DNA from: CG03 sp034660675
GTDB lineage: Bacteria; CG03
Direction of reading: 5' to 3'
Assembly: GCA_034660675.1 (NCBI GenBank)
Contig: JAYEJT010000064.1
Coordinates: 1-15,751 of the forward strand
Length of the DNA: 15,751 nucleotides
Under the pieces are notes generated by a model that had not been told where the DNA came from, ran no database searches, and saw only the letters and a program-made list of their open reading frames with translations. The position numbers and the translations under genes are program-made. Of the stretch, positions 1 to 6,040 are shown piece by piece; the first letter of the stretch is position 1; every line of letters begins with the position of its first letter.

Positions 1-138
1 TCTGTCCAACGGACTTGATTTCTGGGCCGCAACCCACTTTTTATTAAACAACACAAAAGCCTCGTTCAACATAAAATACGGCGCGTCCACATCGTCCATA
101 AGTTTCATCTTCAACTTCTCAATTCCAGCATCTTTCAT
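1..138 (-). CDS. Small protein downstream of gmk, partial at window edge
   Basis: An open frame of 46 codons runs off the left edge, starting MKDAGIEKLKMKLMDDV and continuing DAPYFMLNEAFVLFNKKW. The start is well supported: its ATG overlaps the gmk stop codon as ATGA, and GGAGGT sits just upstream inside the gmk end. I do not recognise the sequence. In many bacteria the gene directly after gmk is rpoZ, the omega subunit of RNA polymerase, and a short helical protein at this place would fit. The usual omega signature (a run like LV..AAKRARQL) is not clear here, so omega is only a positional guess. The frame being open, the start and the overlap are seen directly; the identity is not. Confidence 0.55.
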   Translation of the reverse strand, partial: MKDAGIEKLKMKLMDDVDAPYFMLNEAFVLFNKKWVAAQKSSPLDR

Positions 139-737
139 ATCCTACCTCCATTTTTTTTTACTCTGCAGAGCACGGCGTCATAAATTGCAACCATGCATTT
201 TTTAGCATATTTCAGTTTGTCATTCATAACCAGAAAATCAAAAAATTTTATCTGCCTTAGCTCTCCCTTCGCGTTTTGTAGACGCCTTTTTATCGTCTTC
301 CTGTCATCCTGTCCGCGGGCGATAATCCTGCGGCGAAGCTCTTTTATACCAGGAGCGGTTATAAATATCAGCACGGCTTCGGGAAACAATTTTTTCACCT
401 GTCTAGCGCCTTTTACGTCAAGATCCAGAAGAACACTTCTGCCTTTGCCGAGGGCATTCTTTATGTTTGCCGACGGAGTACCATAGTAATTACCGTGAAC
501 AAGCGCCCATTCGACAAATTCCTTTTTCTTTATTCCCCTTCTGAAATCACCTGGCGTTATAAAATTGTAATCGTGACCGTTCTTGTCTCCCGGGCGGGGC
601 TGGCGGCTCGTTGTTGAAACGGAATAAACAATCTCCGGAAACCTTTTTTTCATGAATTTCACAAGCGTTGTCTTGCCGCCTCCTGAAGGAGAACTTAACA
701 CAAAAATCCCCGGACCGGTGTGTTTTGTTTTTTTCAT
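135..737 (-). CDS. gmk: Guanylate kinase
   Basis: Phosphorylates GMP (and dGMP) to GDP with ATP, in the cytoplasm, feeding GTP and dGTP synthesis. The 200-residue length is normal for the family. The P-loop SSPSGGGKTT lies at residues 15-24, the GMP-binding stretch SVSTTSRQPRPGD at 39-51, and Y57-N58-F59, E73, E76-W77 and the YYGTP loop at 84-88 follow in canonical order. LLDLDVKGA near residue 105 matches the family strand before the lid, and the lid arginines are in RRRIIARGQDD. The start is an ATG overlapping the ruvA stop as ATGA, with a GGGGGG ribosome-binding stretch inside the ruvA end. The stop overlaps the next start in the same way, so this gene is a link in a translationally coupled chain. 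Nothing is unusual except K in place of the usual Q in the DVQGA motif. Confidence 0.97.
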   Translation of the reverse strand: MKKTKHTGPGIFVLSSPSGGGKTTLVKFMKKRFPEIVYSVSTTSRQPRPGDKNGHDYNFITPGDFRRGIKKKEFVEWALVHGNYYGTPSANIKNALGKGRSVLLDLDVKGARQVKKLFPEAVLIFITAPGIKELRRRIIARGQDDRKTIKRRLQNAKGELRQIKFFDFLVMNDKLKYAKKCMVAIYDAVLCRVKKNGGRI

Positions 738-1327
738 TTATTCCCCCCCAATTTGGCCAGAGCCGCTTTTATTATTTCGTGTACTTTTATAGAAGAACCT
801 TTATTTTTCATCACTTCCTCAACGGCGCCGCGAGCTGTGTGAAAAGGCCATCCCATTGCCGACAGAGCAGCCACAGCATCGGAGAAATCACCTTTGATCA
901 GAATCCCGTCATCCTCTATCTCAAGCTTTCTGACACTGTCCTTGAGATCCACTATTATTCTCTTGGCGCCTTTTTCCCCCAGCCCGGCAACGGCGGAAAG
1001 AGCTTTCGCGTCGGCGCCTCTGATAGAGGAAGCGATCTGAGACGGCGTATAAATATTGAGTAGCGCTATGGACACTTTCGGCCCCACTCCGGAAACAGAG
1101 ATAAGAAGCCTGAAAATATCCCTTTCCTCTTTTTTCATAAAACCGTATAACTGCGGAAGCTCGTCCCTGTTATGCTTCATAAGAGTGTAAACGAGGCATT
1201 CTTCTCCCGGATCCGGCAACGCCATTTTTGAGGCATCCGTCATAAAAAGCTCAAAACCTATTCCCGAAACAGCTATCACGACGGTCGAATTTTTTTCGAC
1301 CAGTATCCCTTTCAGCAAAGCTATCAT
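734..1327 (-). CDS. ruvA: Holliday junction branch migration protein RuvA
   Basis: Binds the four-way DNA junction as a tetramer and loads the RuvB helicase; RuvC then resolves the junction. The N-terminal OB-fold begins MIALLKGILVEK and contains the family pattern G(I/V)GF(E)LFM. Two helix-hairpin-helix motifs follow: LISVSGVGPKVSIALL and LSAVAGLGEKGAKRIIVDL. A short C-terminal domain III, which normally contacts RuvB, ends the 197-residue protein. I chose the ATG at 1327 rather than a TTG two codons earlier: AAGG lies 7 bases before the ATG, and the protein then aligns with the family start (MIGRLRG in E. coli). The stop overlaps the gmk start. RuvC is the upstream neighbour; ruvB is not in the window. 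Confidence 0.96.
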   Translation of the reverse strand: MIALLKGILVEKNSTVVIAVSGIGFELFMTDASKMALPDPGEECLVYTLMKHNRDELPQLYGFMKKEERDIFRLLISVSGVGPKVSIALLNIYTPSQIASSIRGADAKALSAVAGLGEKGAKRIIVDLKDSVRKLEIEDDGILIKGDFSDAVAALSAMGWPFHTARGAVEEVMKNKGSSIKVHEIIKAALAKLGGNK

Positions 1328-1359
1328 ATCCAAGCCTTTAAACCATAACCGGCGGATGG

Positions 1360-1460
1360 TATCCGGCGGGGCTCATATGAGTGAGGAATTTTACCCAATG
1401 TCCGGAGCGAATAGAGAGCGAACCTCATACGTGAGCGTCCCTCGACGGATATTTCCGTCG
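1360..1460 (+). repeat. Diverged copy of the core of the 4768-5012 element
   Basis: Read on the plus strand, this stretch shares ordered blocks with the reverse complement of about 4801-4966. The blocks are GTATCCGG, CATATGAGTGAGG (13 identical), GCGAATAG, CGAACC(T/G)CATACGTGAG, then ACGGATA with TTC(T/C)GTCG. The middle is shorter here by several tens of bases. It contains small palindromes: CGGAT-GGT-ATCCG, CTCATATGAG, and CGACGGA/TCCGTCG at 1443-1460. The outer arms and target duplication of the other copy are not visible. It fills the ruvC-ruvA gap and extends into the 3' end of ruvC, whose stop codon lies within it. Boundaries are approximate. The similarity is seen by eye; whether it is an inert repeat, a small RNA or an old insertion is not known. 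Confidence 0.6.
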
Positions 1461-1955
1461 GTTTTGAAGTTCAGAGGTTTGAGCGTAATTCCTCATATCG
1501 GTGAGATGACAATAAGCGCACGAAAGAGCGTCGGCAGCATCCTCGGGCACATCATCGCGTATATCAAGAATGGTGCGTATCTGGGACGCCATCTGTTCTT
1601 TTGAGGCCCTGCCGTATCCCGTCACGGACTTTTTTATTGCCGTTGGGGAATATGTGCTGAAAGGCAAACCGTTTTTTGCCGCGGCGAGAGCCGCCATTGC
1701 CCACGCGCGCCCTATGGCCAGCGCCGAGCGGACGTTTTTATGCAGAAAAGGATCCTCACAGGCTATCACATCGGGAAAATATTTTTTCCTCGCCCTGCAA
1801 ATAGCGTCATACACAAAAGCAAGGCGTTCGGGAAGAGCAAGTGTCTTCACAGGTTTTATAATGCCCCATTCACAGCGCGAAAAACCTCCGCGGGTCCCTT
1901 CAATAAAACCCCAACCGGTTTTATATGTTCCTGGATCAATGCCGAGAACTTTCAT
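1425..1955 (-). CDS. ruvC: Holliday junction resolvase RuvC
   Basis: Endonuclease that cuts Holliday junctions symmetrically during recombinational repair, acting with RuvAB. The four acidic metal-binding residues are present with family spacing: D7 (LGIDPG), E67 (ACEDPF), D139 and D142 (PEDAADAL). The pattern KNVRSALAIGRA and the basic stretch AIKKSVTGYGRASKEQ also match. At 176 residues the length is normal. The ATG lies three bases after the yebC stop; I see no good ribosome-binding site, so coupling to yebC is likely. The final residues (about QNRRKYPSRDAHV) and the stop are encoded by the repeat at about 1360-1460, so the native end may have been replaced. The catalytic core is not affected. 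Confidence 0.95.
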   Translation of the reverse strand: MKVLGIDPGTYKTGWGFIEGTRGGFSRCEWGIIKPVKTLALPERLAFVYDAICRARKKYFPDVIACEDPFLHKNVRSALAIGRAWAMAALAAAKNGLPFSTYSPTAIKKSVTGYGRASKEQMASQIRTILDIRDDVPEDAADALSCAYCHLTDMRNYAQTSELQNRRKYPSRDAHV

Positions 1956-1958
1956 TTG

Positions 1959-2705
1959 TCAGAGATTTTCAGAAATTTGTTCAATTTCCGCGTCATCAAT
2001 ATCAAAATTGGCGCTTGTTTCCATAACATCATCATGATTGTCCAGCTCGTCCATCAAACGCAGCGTGGCGCGGGCCTTCTCTCCTTCCAGCAGAACAGAG
2101 GTCTGCGGAATATTTGAAACACTTGATGAAACAATTTCTATTCCCGCCTTTTTAAGAGCTTCCGTCACTTTTTCAAAATTATCAGGAGATGTGAAAATCT
2201 CAAAACCCTCTGCCGTCTCCCTGATGTCTTCGGCCCCTGATGAAATAGCCGCGTCCATCACCTTTTCCTCTCCCGCGTCAGACGACGCGTGAATGCATCC
2301 CTTTTTGGAGAACATCCAGGCGACACATCCCACCTCGCCGAAATTTCCGCCGTGGCCCGAAAAAATATTTTTTATTTCCTGGGTTGTCCTGTTTCTGTTG
2401 TCAGTCTGCGCGTCCACCATGACGGCCACACCTCCCGGGCCGTATCCCTCATAACGGACGGTCTCGTAATTCACCGAAGACTCAGCGCTTTTTGCGAGAG
2501 CCCTTTTTATGTTCTCGGCCGGCATATTAAACTGCTTGGCTTTTTGTATCACGAGCCTGAGCCGCGGGTTGTCGCCGGGATTGGCTCCGCCTTCTTTGCA
2601 GGCGACATTCAGCTCTCTAATGATTTTTGAGAAAATTTTCCCGCGTTTCGCGTCAACAACAGCTTTTTTGTGCTTAATTCCTGCCCATTTTGAATGTCCG
2701 CTCAT
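1959..2705 (-). CDS. yebC: YebC/PmpR family protein (TACO1 family)
   Basis: A 248-residue member of the YebC/TACO1 family. Members have been described as transcriptional regulators and, more recently, as ribosome-associated factors that help translation through difficult sequences such as proline runs. The N-terminal signature MSGHSKWAGIKHKK, followed by DAKRGKIFSKIIREL, is diagnostic. The family pattern YEGYGPGGVAVMVDAQTDN is present in the middle, and GHGGNFGEVGCVAWMF follows. The C-terminal region is acidic (DELDNHDDVMETSANFDIDD), as usual. GGAGGCGGAG precedes the ATG by six bases. It sits between an EF-G paralogue and ruvC; yebC-ruvC-ruvA is a common bacterial order. The location next to a translation-factor paralogue fits a translation role, but that is inference. 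Confidence 0.95.
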   Translation of the reverse strand: MSGHSKWAGIKHKKAVVDAKRGKIFSKIIRELNVACKEGGANPGDNPRLRLVIQKAKQFNMPAENIKRALAKSAESSVNYETVRYEGYGPGGVAVMVDAQTDNRNRTTQEIKNIFSGHGGNFGEVGCVAWMFSKKGCIHASSDAGEEKVMDAAISSGAEDIRETAEGFEIFTSPDNFEKVTEALKKAGIEIVSSSVSNIPQTSVLLEGEKARATLRLMDELDNHDDVMETSANFDIDDAEIEQISENL

Positions 2706-2739
2706 TTATTTCTCCGCCTCCAGCCCGGGGGCCGGCTGT

Positions 2740-4677
2740 TTATCTCCCCGCCGCCTGCTCCGTTTTGTATTTGTCCACAAGAGCGTTCATAATATTTGCG
2801 GGGGCGGGCTCATAATGAGAAAACTTCGTCGTGAAATCGCCCTGGCCTTTCGTCATGGAACGCAGTTCGTTAACATAAGTGCTTATCTCGGCCTGCGGCA
2901 CGTCCGCCTTGATTATCTGCATGCTTCCGTTTTTCTCAAAAGTGTTGATTCTGCCCCGCCGCGAAGTCAGATCGCCCGAAATAGCGCCCGTAAACTCGTC
3001 GGGAAAAGTGATTTCAAGTGACATAATCGGTTCCAGCACTACGGGCCTTGCTTTCGCCATGGCGTTTCTAAGCGAAATTGAAGCCGCTATCTCAAAAGAA
3101 AGATTTGACGAATCCACTTCATGAAACGAACCGTCGTAAAGAGTGGCCTTTATATCAACCATCGGATAACCCGCCACAACGCCTTTTTCCATGGCGGCAA
3201 TAAGACCCTTTTCTATGGCGGGAATATAATTCCCCGGGATTGCCCCGCCGACGATCTTATTGACGAATTCAAAACCGGCGCCTCTTTCAAGAGCTTCATA
3301 TTTCAGGACGCAGCGTCCGAACTGCCCGTGTCCGCCGCTCTGTTTTTTGTGTTTACCCTCAGCATCAGCCGGCACGCTTATGGTTTCTTTATACGGTATT
3401 CTCGTCGAAGAAAGCACAATCTCTGTGTTAAAATTCGCCAATATTCTCTTGGCAAAGATATCCATCTGTATGTTCCCCATGCCCGAAAGAACCATTTCCT
3501 TTGTCTCGGAATTAAAGCCGAACTGGACAATAGGATTTTCCTTTCTTATGGACGCCAGAGATGTGGCTATTTTTTCTTCCGCGCCCGGGGTTTTTGATTT
3601 AACAGAAACCGAATACACCGGCTGGGGAAATTGGACAAAATCCACGGTTTCGGCGCTTTTTGACTCCGAAAGAGTGTCCCCGGTATACACATCTTTCAAT
3701 TTAACAAAAGCAACGATATCGCCCGCAACAGCTTCACTCACCGTTTTTTTATCCGACCCCTGCACCGCATTGATCTGGGTCAGACGACACGAACTGTTTC
3801 TGGACACATTATAAATGTTGCCGCCCTGAGAAAATTTTCCCTCAATGATTTTGGCGTAAGCCACTTCTCCCACGTGTCCCTGCGCGGAAATTTTAAATAT
3901 CTGGGCAAGCGCGGGTTTGGCCGTGTCAGAAGATGTGTCCGGTACATATTTCAGAAAAAAATTCATGAGGCTGTCAACCCCGTCTTCCGTTACAGCGTCA
4001 CCGCTCAACACAGGCACTATTTGCCCTTCGGCTATCCCCTTCATGAGAGGCGCGGCAATTTCTTCTTTTGCTAAGCTTCCCTCTGCCAGATATTTCTCAA
4101 GCAACGCATCGTTCGAAGAAGCTATGGCTTCCATGAGAGTTTCCCTGTGGGGAGAATCGGTTTCGTCATTGAGAATGTCCAGTTGCTTATCTTTCCCGGC
4201 AATATAAAACGGCGCCGCGTTGATTGTTATTTTATCCTTTATTTCCGCAAAACGCGCGTCAAAATCCGCGTTATCCTTAGACATCGCATTTATGAAAAAC
4301 GCCGCGGGTTTTCCGTATTTTTTGGCCAGCGCAAAGGCTTTTAGCGAAGCGGCCGAAACGGGTTTCTCGGCGTCAAGAAGTATGAGAACAAAATCAGAAG
4401 CGAAAACTCCCGCTATTAATTCCCCTATAAAATCAGCATAGCCGGGCGTGTCTATGACATTCACTTTCACGCCGTCTTTTTCAAAATATCCCAGAGCCAT
4501 ATCAATGGAAAGTTGACGATCTTTTTCATCGCTCTGCGAATCAAAAACACTCTGGCCTTTTTCTACGAGATTCAGCCGGGTTGATATTCCGGCTTTATGC
4601 AGTATGGCCTCGCACAACTGTGTCTTGCCAGAAGCGGGCTCTCCTGTTATAGCAACATTTTTAAATTTTTCCGCCAT
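2740..4677 (-). CDS. EF-G-like translational GTPase paralogue (EF-G2 type) with altered G motifs
   Basis: A 645-residue protein with the whole EF-G domain order but shorter than the usual 690-700. The nucleotide domain is about residues 1-250, domain II about 255-345, domain III has SGMGNIQMDI at 398-407, and domain IV has GGHGQFG at 448-454, followed by domain V. The P-loop GEPASGKT (12-19) is intact. Other motifs deviate: the switch I region is RQLSI (54-58) instead of RGITI; the switch II motif DTPGH is DTPGY (76-80), so the catalytic His is Tyr; NKxD is NAMS (130-133); the G5 motif is GDA (225-227). Several of these changes are typical of the EF-G2-like paralogue group rather than housekeeping fusA. 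AGGAGG lies 4 bases before the ATG. It heads the operon with yebC, ruvC, ruvA and gmk. Its cellular role is unknown to me. Confidence 0.88.
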   Translation of the reverse strand: MAEKFKNVAITGEPASGKTQLCEAILHKAGISTRLNLVEKGQSVFDSQSDEKDRQLSIDMALGYFEKDGVKVNVIDTPGYADFIGELIAGVFASDFVLILLDAEKPVSAASLKAFALAKKYGKPAAFFINAMSKDNADFDARFAEIKDKITINAAPFYIAGKDKQLDILNDETDSPHRETLMEAIASSNDALLEKYLAEGSLAKEEIAAPLMKGIAEGQIVPVLSGDAVTEDGVDSLMNFFLKYVPDTSSDTAKPALAQIFKISAQGHVGEVAYAKIIEGKFSQGGNIYNVSRNSSCRLTQINAVQGSDKKTVSEAVAGDIVAFVKLKDVYTGDTLSESKSAETVDFVQFPQPVYSVSVKSKTPGAEEKIATSLASIRKENPIVQFGFNSETKEMVLSGMGNIQMDIFAKRILANFNTEIVLSSTRIPYKETISVPADAEGKHKKQSGGHGQFGRCVLKYEALERGAGFEFVNKIVGGAIPGNYIPAIEKGLIAAMEKGVVAGYPMVDIKATLYDGSFHEVDSSNLSFEIAASISLRNAMAKARPVVLEPIMSLEITFPDEFTGAISGDLTSRRGRINTFEKNGSMQIIKADVPQAEISTYVNELRSMTKGQGDFTTKFSHYEPAPANIMNALVDKYKTEQAAGR

Positions 4678-4722
4678 TTCGCCTCCTGTTTTAAAACCTG
4701 ATTAACATGATTCACGACAGCA

Positions 4723-4751
4723 ATCGTACAAATTTTGACACAGTGTGTCAA
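4723..4751 (-). promoter_or_regulatory. Sigma-70 type promoter for the EF-G-like/yebC/ruvC/ruvA/gmk operon
   Basis: On the minus strand a perfect -35 box TTGACA (4751-4746) is followed by exactly 17 bases and TACGAT (4728-4723), a 4/6 match to the -10 consensus. The expected start of transcription is near 4716. This would give a leader of about 40 bases that carries the AGGAGG ribosome-binding site. It is the only convincing promoter upstream of this gene chain. Sequence match only; not tested. Confidence 0.65.
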
Positions 4752-4753
4752 AA
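4733..4753. promoter_or_regulatory. Perfect palindrome overlapping the -35 box, candidate operator
   Basis: Arms TTTTGACACA (4733-4742) and TGTGTCAAAA (4744-4753) pair perfectly around a single G. The site covers the -35 box and the start of the spacer of the promoter above, the expected place for a dimeric repressor. A central spacing of one base makes a DNA-protein site more likely than an RNA hairpin. It would also lie in the leader-distal, untranscribed part of the promoter. No regulator gene in the window can be linked to it. A second partial pairing, CAGTGTGT (4741-4748) with ACACACTG (4763-4770), overlaps it. Confidence 0.5.
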
Positions 4754-4759
4754 AATTCA

Positions 4760-4767
4760 GCCACACA
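4760..4767. repeat. Left target-site duplication GCCACACA
   Basis: Direct repeat that abuts the left inverted-repeat end of the 245-bp element. It is identical to 5013-5020. Confidence 0.75.
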
Positions 4768-5012
4768 CTGAAGTTTTGCCATAAGCAATCACGACAGAAG
4801 TATCCGTAGACGGACACTCACGTATGCGGTTCGTCCTCCCAGGCGGACTTTCAGCTGCCTATTCGCCCGCCATAGGCGGACTTCGCAGGGCTCAGCTTCG
4901 CGGGAACGAGGCAAAACCCCTCACTCATATGGCCCGCACGCCACGGCGCACTTACAGCTCCGGATACTTCTGTCGTGCCTGCTTTATAAATGCTCTTATG
5001 GCAAAACTTCAG
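4768..5012. mobile_element. 245-bp non-autonomous insertion (MITE-like) with TIRs and 8-bp target duplication
   Basis: The outer terminal inverted repeats are perfect over 18 bp: CTGAAGTTTTGCCATAAG at 4768-4785, with its reverse complement at 4995-5012. A second, inner pair is perfect over 17 bp: CACGACAGAAGTATCCG at 4790-4806, with its complement at 4961-4977. The arms are offset by 4 bases on the left and 17 on the right. The sequence GCCACACA stands immediately outside both ends (4760-4767 and 5013-5020), as a target-site duplication would. No transposase or convincing reading frame lies inside; the interior is GC-rich with small palindromes such as AGGCGGACTT repeats. It fills nearly all of the 348-base gap between the EF-G-like gene and the upstream membrane-protein gene. 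The core resembles the repeat at about 1360-1460 in opposite orientation. The family is unassigned; several IS families make 8-bp duplications. Confidence 0.82.
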
Positions 5013-5020
5013 GCCACACA
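5013..5020. repeat. Right target-site duplication GCCACACA
   Basis: Direct repeat that abuts the right inverted-repeat end of the 245-bp element. It is identical to 4760-4767. Removing the element and one copy restores a continuous junction between the two flanks. Confidence 0.75.
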
Positions 5021-5036
5021 GGATCCTAATCCTGTG
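5017..5036 (-). terminator. Stem-loop at the end of the UPF0104-type gene, possible terminator
   Basis: Arms CACAGGAT and ATCCTGTG (8 bp each, perfect) enclose a 4-base loop; the gene's TAG stop codon lies at the loop. No T-run follows directly on the minus strand, only TTTT within the inserted element. With the element removed, a run of six T would follow the stem after about 8 bases, so it is at best a weak intrinsic terminator. Confidence 0.35.
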
Positions 5037-6027
5037 CCAGGACAATCTCGGTCTTTTTATTTCTTAAATACACCGGAAGCCCGAGAACAACAGCAACCAG
5101 AAGAATAATCAGCTTAACAGAAACGGACGTACCCACGGCAATCTCGCTGGTAACGGCAATCATTTTAAAAAGAACTGTGTAAGCCGCTTCTCCAACCCCC
5201 CATCCGGCAAAAGACACGGGCAGGCCCTGGATTATATTCGCAACCGGTATAATGCACACAAAATGCCAGTAAGACAGGGGTTTTGAAAAAAAACTTAACA
5301 TTATGATATAATTTATTGTGATGATGCACAGCTGTACGAGAAGCGACACGGCCATTGCCCGGAAAAAAGCTTTTCTGCCGACCCTTTTGTAATAAAAAAA
5401 AGCGTAATGCAATTTTCTCACAACATGACCTTCGGGAAGTTTTCTGAAAAAACTGAGCTTTTCAAGATATTTTTCGTCAAGCACAATCATTGCCGCAACG
5501 CCGGCGGCCCCCGCCGCGCAGAGAGCGTAAACAACAATTCTCAGTGACGGCTCCCTTGTTTGAAGATACAGCGCTCCCGCGAAAATGGTAATCAGAGTCG
5601 CCAGGGCGCCTATGACCCTGTCCATAAAAATGGTAAACACCGCTGTTTTCTTTGAACCCCTCGCGTCCCGGTGAACATAATAGGCTTTCACAAAATCACC
5701 GCCGAGAGTTGAAGGCATAACATTGTTAAAAAGATGGCCGACGAGAACATATTTCAACGTGTTCTTGAAAGAAACCGCAAAGCCCCTGTCAACGAGCAGA
5801 ATCCTCCATCTGAGCGTTATTATCAAAAGCACAATTATATAAAGAGCAATTGACAAAATCAGGACAGAAGGATGTATGGACATGAATTTTCCTATAACGG
5901 CCGAAAAACTCGCCCAGAACCTTAACATAAAAGGCCCCTCCGTAACGCTGCCGGTTGCTGTTATCACATATACGAATATTCCCGCGCTTACAATTAAACG
6001 CAGGAAAAACGAACCGGCTCGCCGCAA
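5026..6027 (-). CDS. Polytopic membrane protein, LPG-synthase TM / UPF0104 family
   Basis: A 333-residue hydrophobic protein with about seven or eight membrane segments. Family patterns are HLFNNVMPSTLGGDFVKAYYV, the arginine-containing MDRVIGALATL, and near the end GLPVSFAGWGVGEAAYTVLF with its conserved glycines and Glu. The family (PF03706) includes the membrane flippase part of lysylphosphatidylglycerol synthase and many proteins near glycosyltransferases; the cytoplasmic aminoacyl-transferase domain is absent, so lipid or isoprenoid-linked transport is possible but unproven. I chose the TTG at 6027: it follows the aldolase stop by 13 bases, has GGAG five bases upstream, and leads into a normal basic N-terminus. 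An earlier TTG at 6087 would overlap the aldolase gene by 47 bases and adds a tail with no family likeness. Likely co-transcribed with the aldolase. Confidence 0.85.
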   Translation of the reverse strand: MRRAGSFFLRLIVSAGIFVYVITATGSVTEGPFMLRFWASFSAVIGKFMSIHPSVLILSIALYIIVLLIITLRWRILLVDRGFAVSFKNTLKYVLVGHLFNNVMPSTLGGDFVKAYYVHRDARGSKKTAVFTIFMDRVIGALATLITIFAGALYLQTREPSLRIVVYALCAAGAAGVAAMIVLDEKYLEKLSFFRKLPEGHVVRKLHYAFFYYKRVGRKAFFRAMAVSLLVQLCIITINYIIMLSFFSKPLSYWHFVCIIPVANIIQGLPVSFAGWGVGEAAYTVLFKMIAVTSEIAVGTSVSVKLIILLVAVVLGLPVYLRNKKTEIVLAQD

Positions 6028-6040
6028 ACCAGCTCCGCTG

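Noticed and set aside
734..1333. TTG start for ruvA at 1333
   Set aside because: ATG two codons later has the correct ribosome-binding spacing and matches the family N-terminus.
1356..1604. Plus-strand frame across the ruvC-ruvA repeat, with short peptide likeness to the other copy (HMSE.F and RT.YVSV)
   Set aside because: In the other copy the two peptide matches fall in different frames with a stop between, so the likeness reflects nucleotide similarity, not a conserved protein.
4801..4833. Resemblance of CTCACGTATGCGGTTC to the 3' half of group II intron domain V
   Set aside because: The pairing 5' half with the AGC-type catalytic triad and a GAAA-like tetraloop is not found, and there is no reverse transcriptase or intron boundary.
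4824..5108. Open frames on both strands through the 245-bp element
   Set aside because: They run across inverted repeats and into the end of a real gene, lack family motifs, and the segments resembling the 1360-1460 copy are not in one continuous frame.
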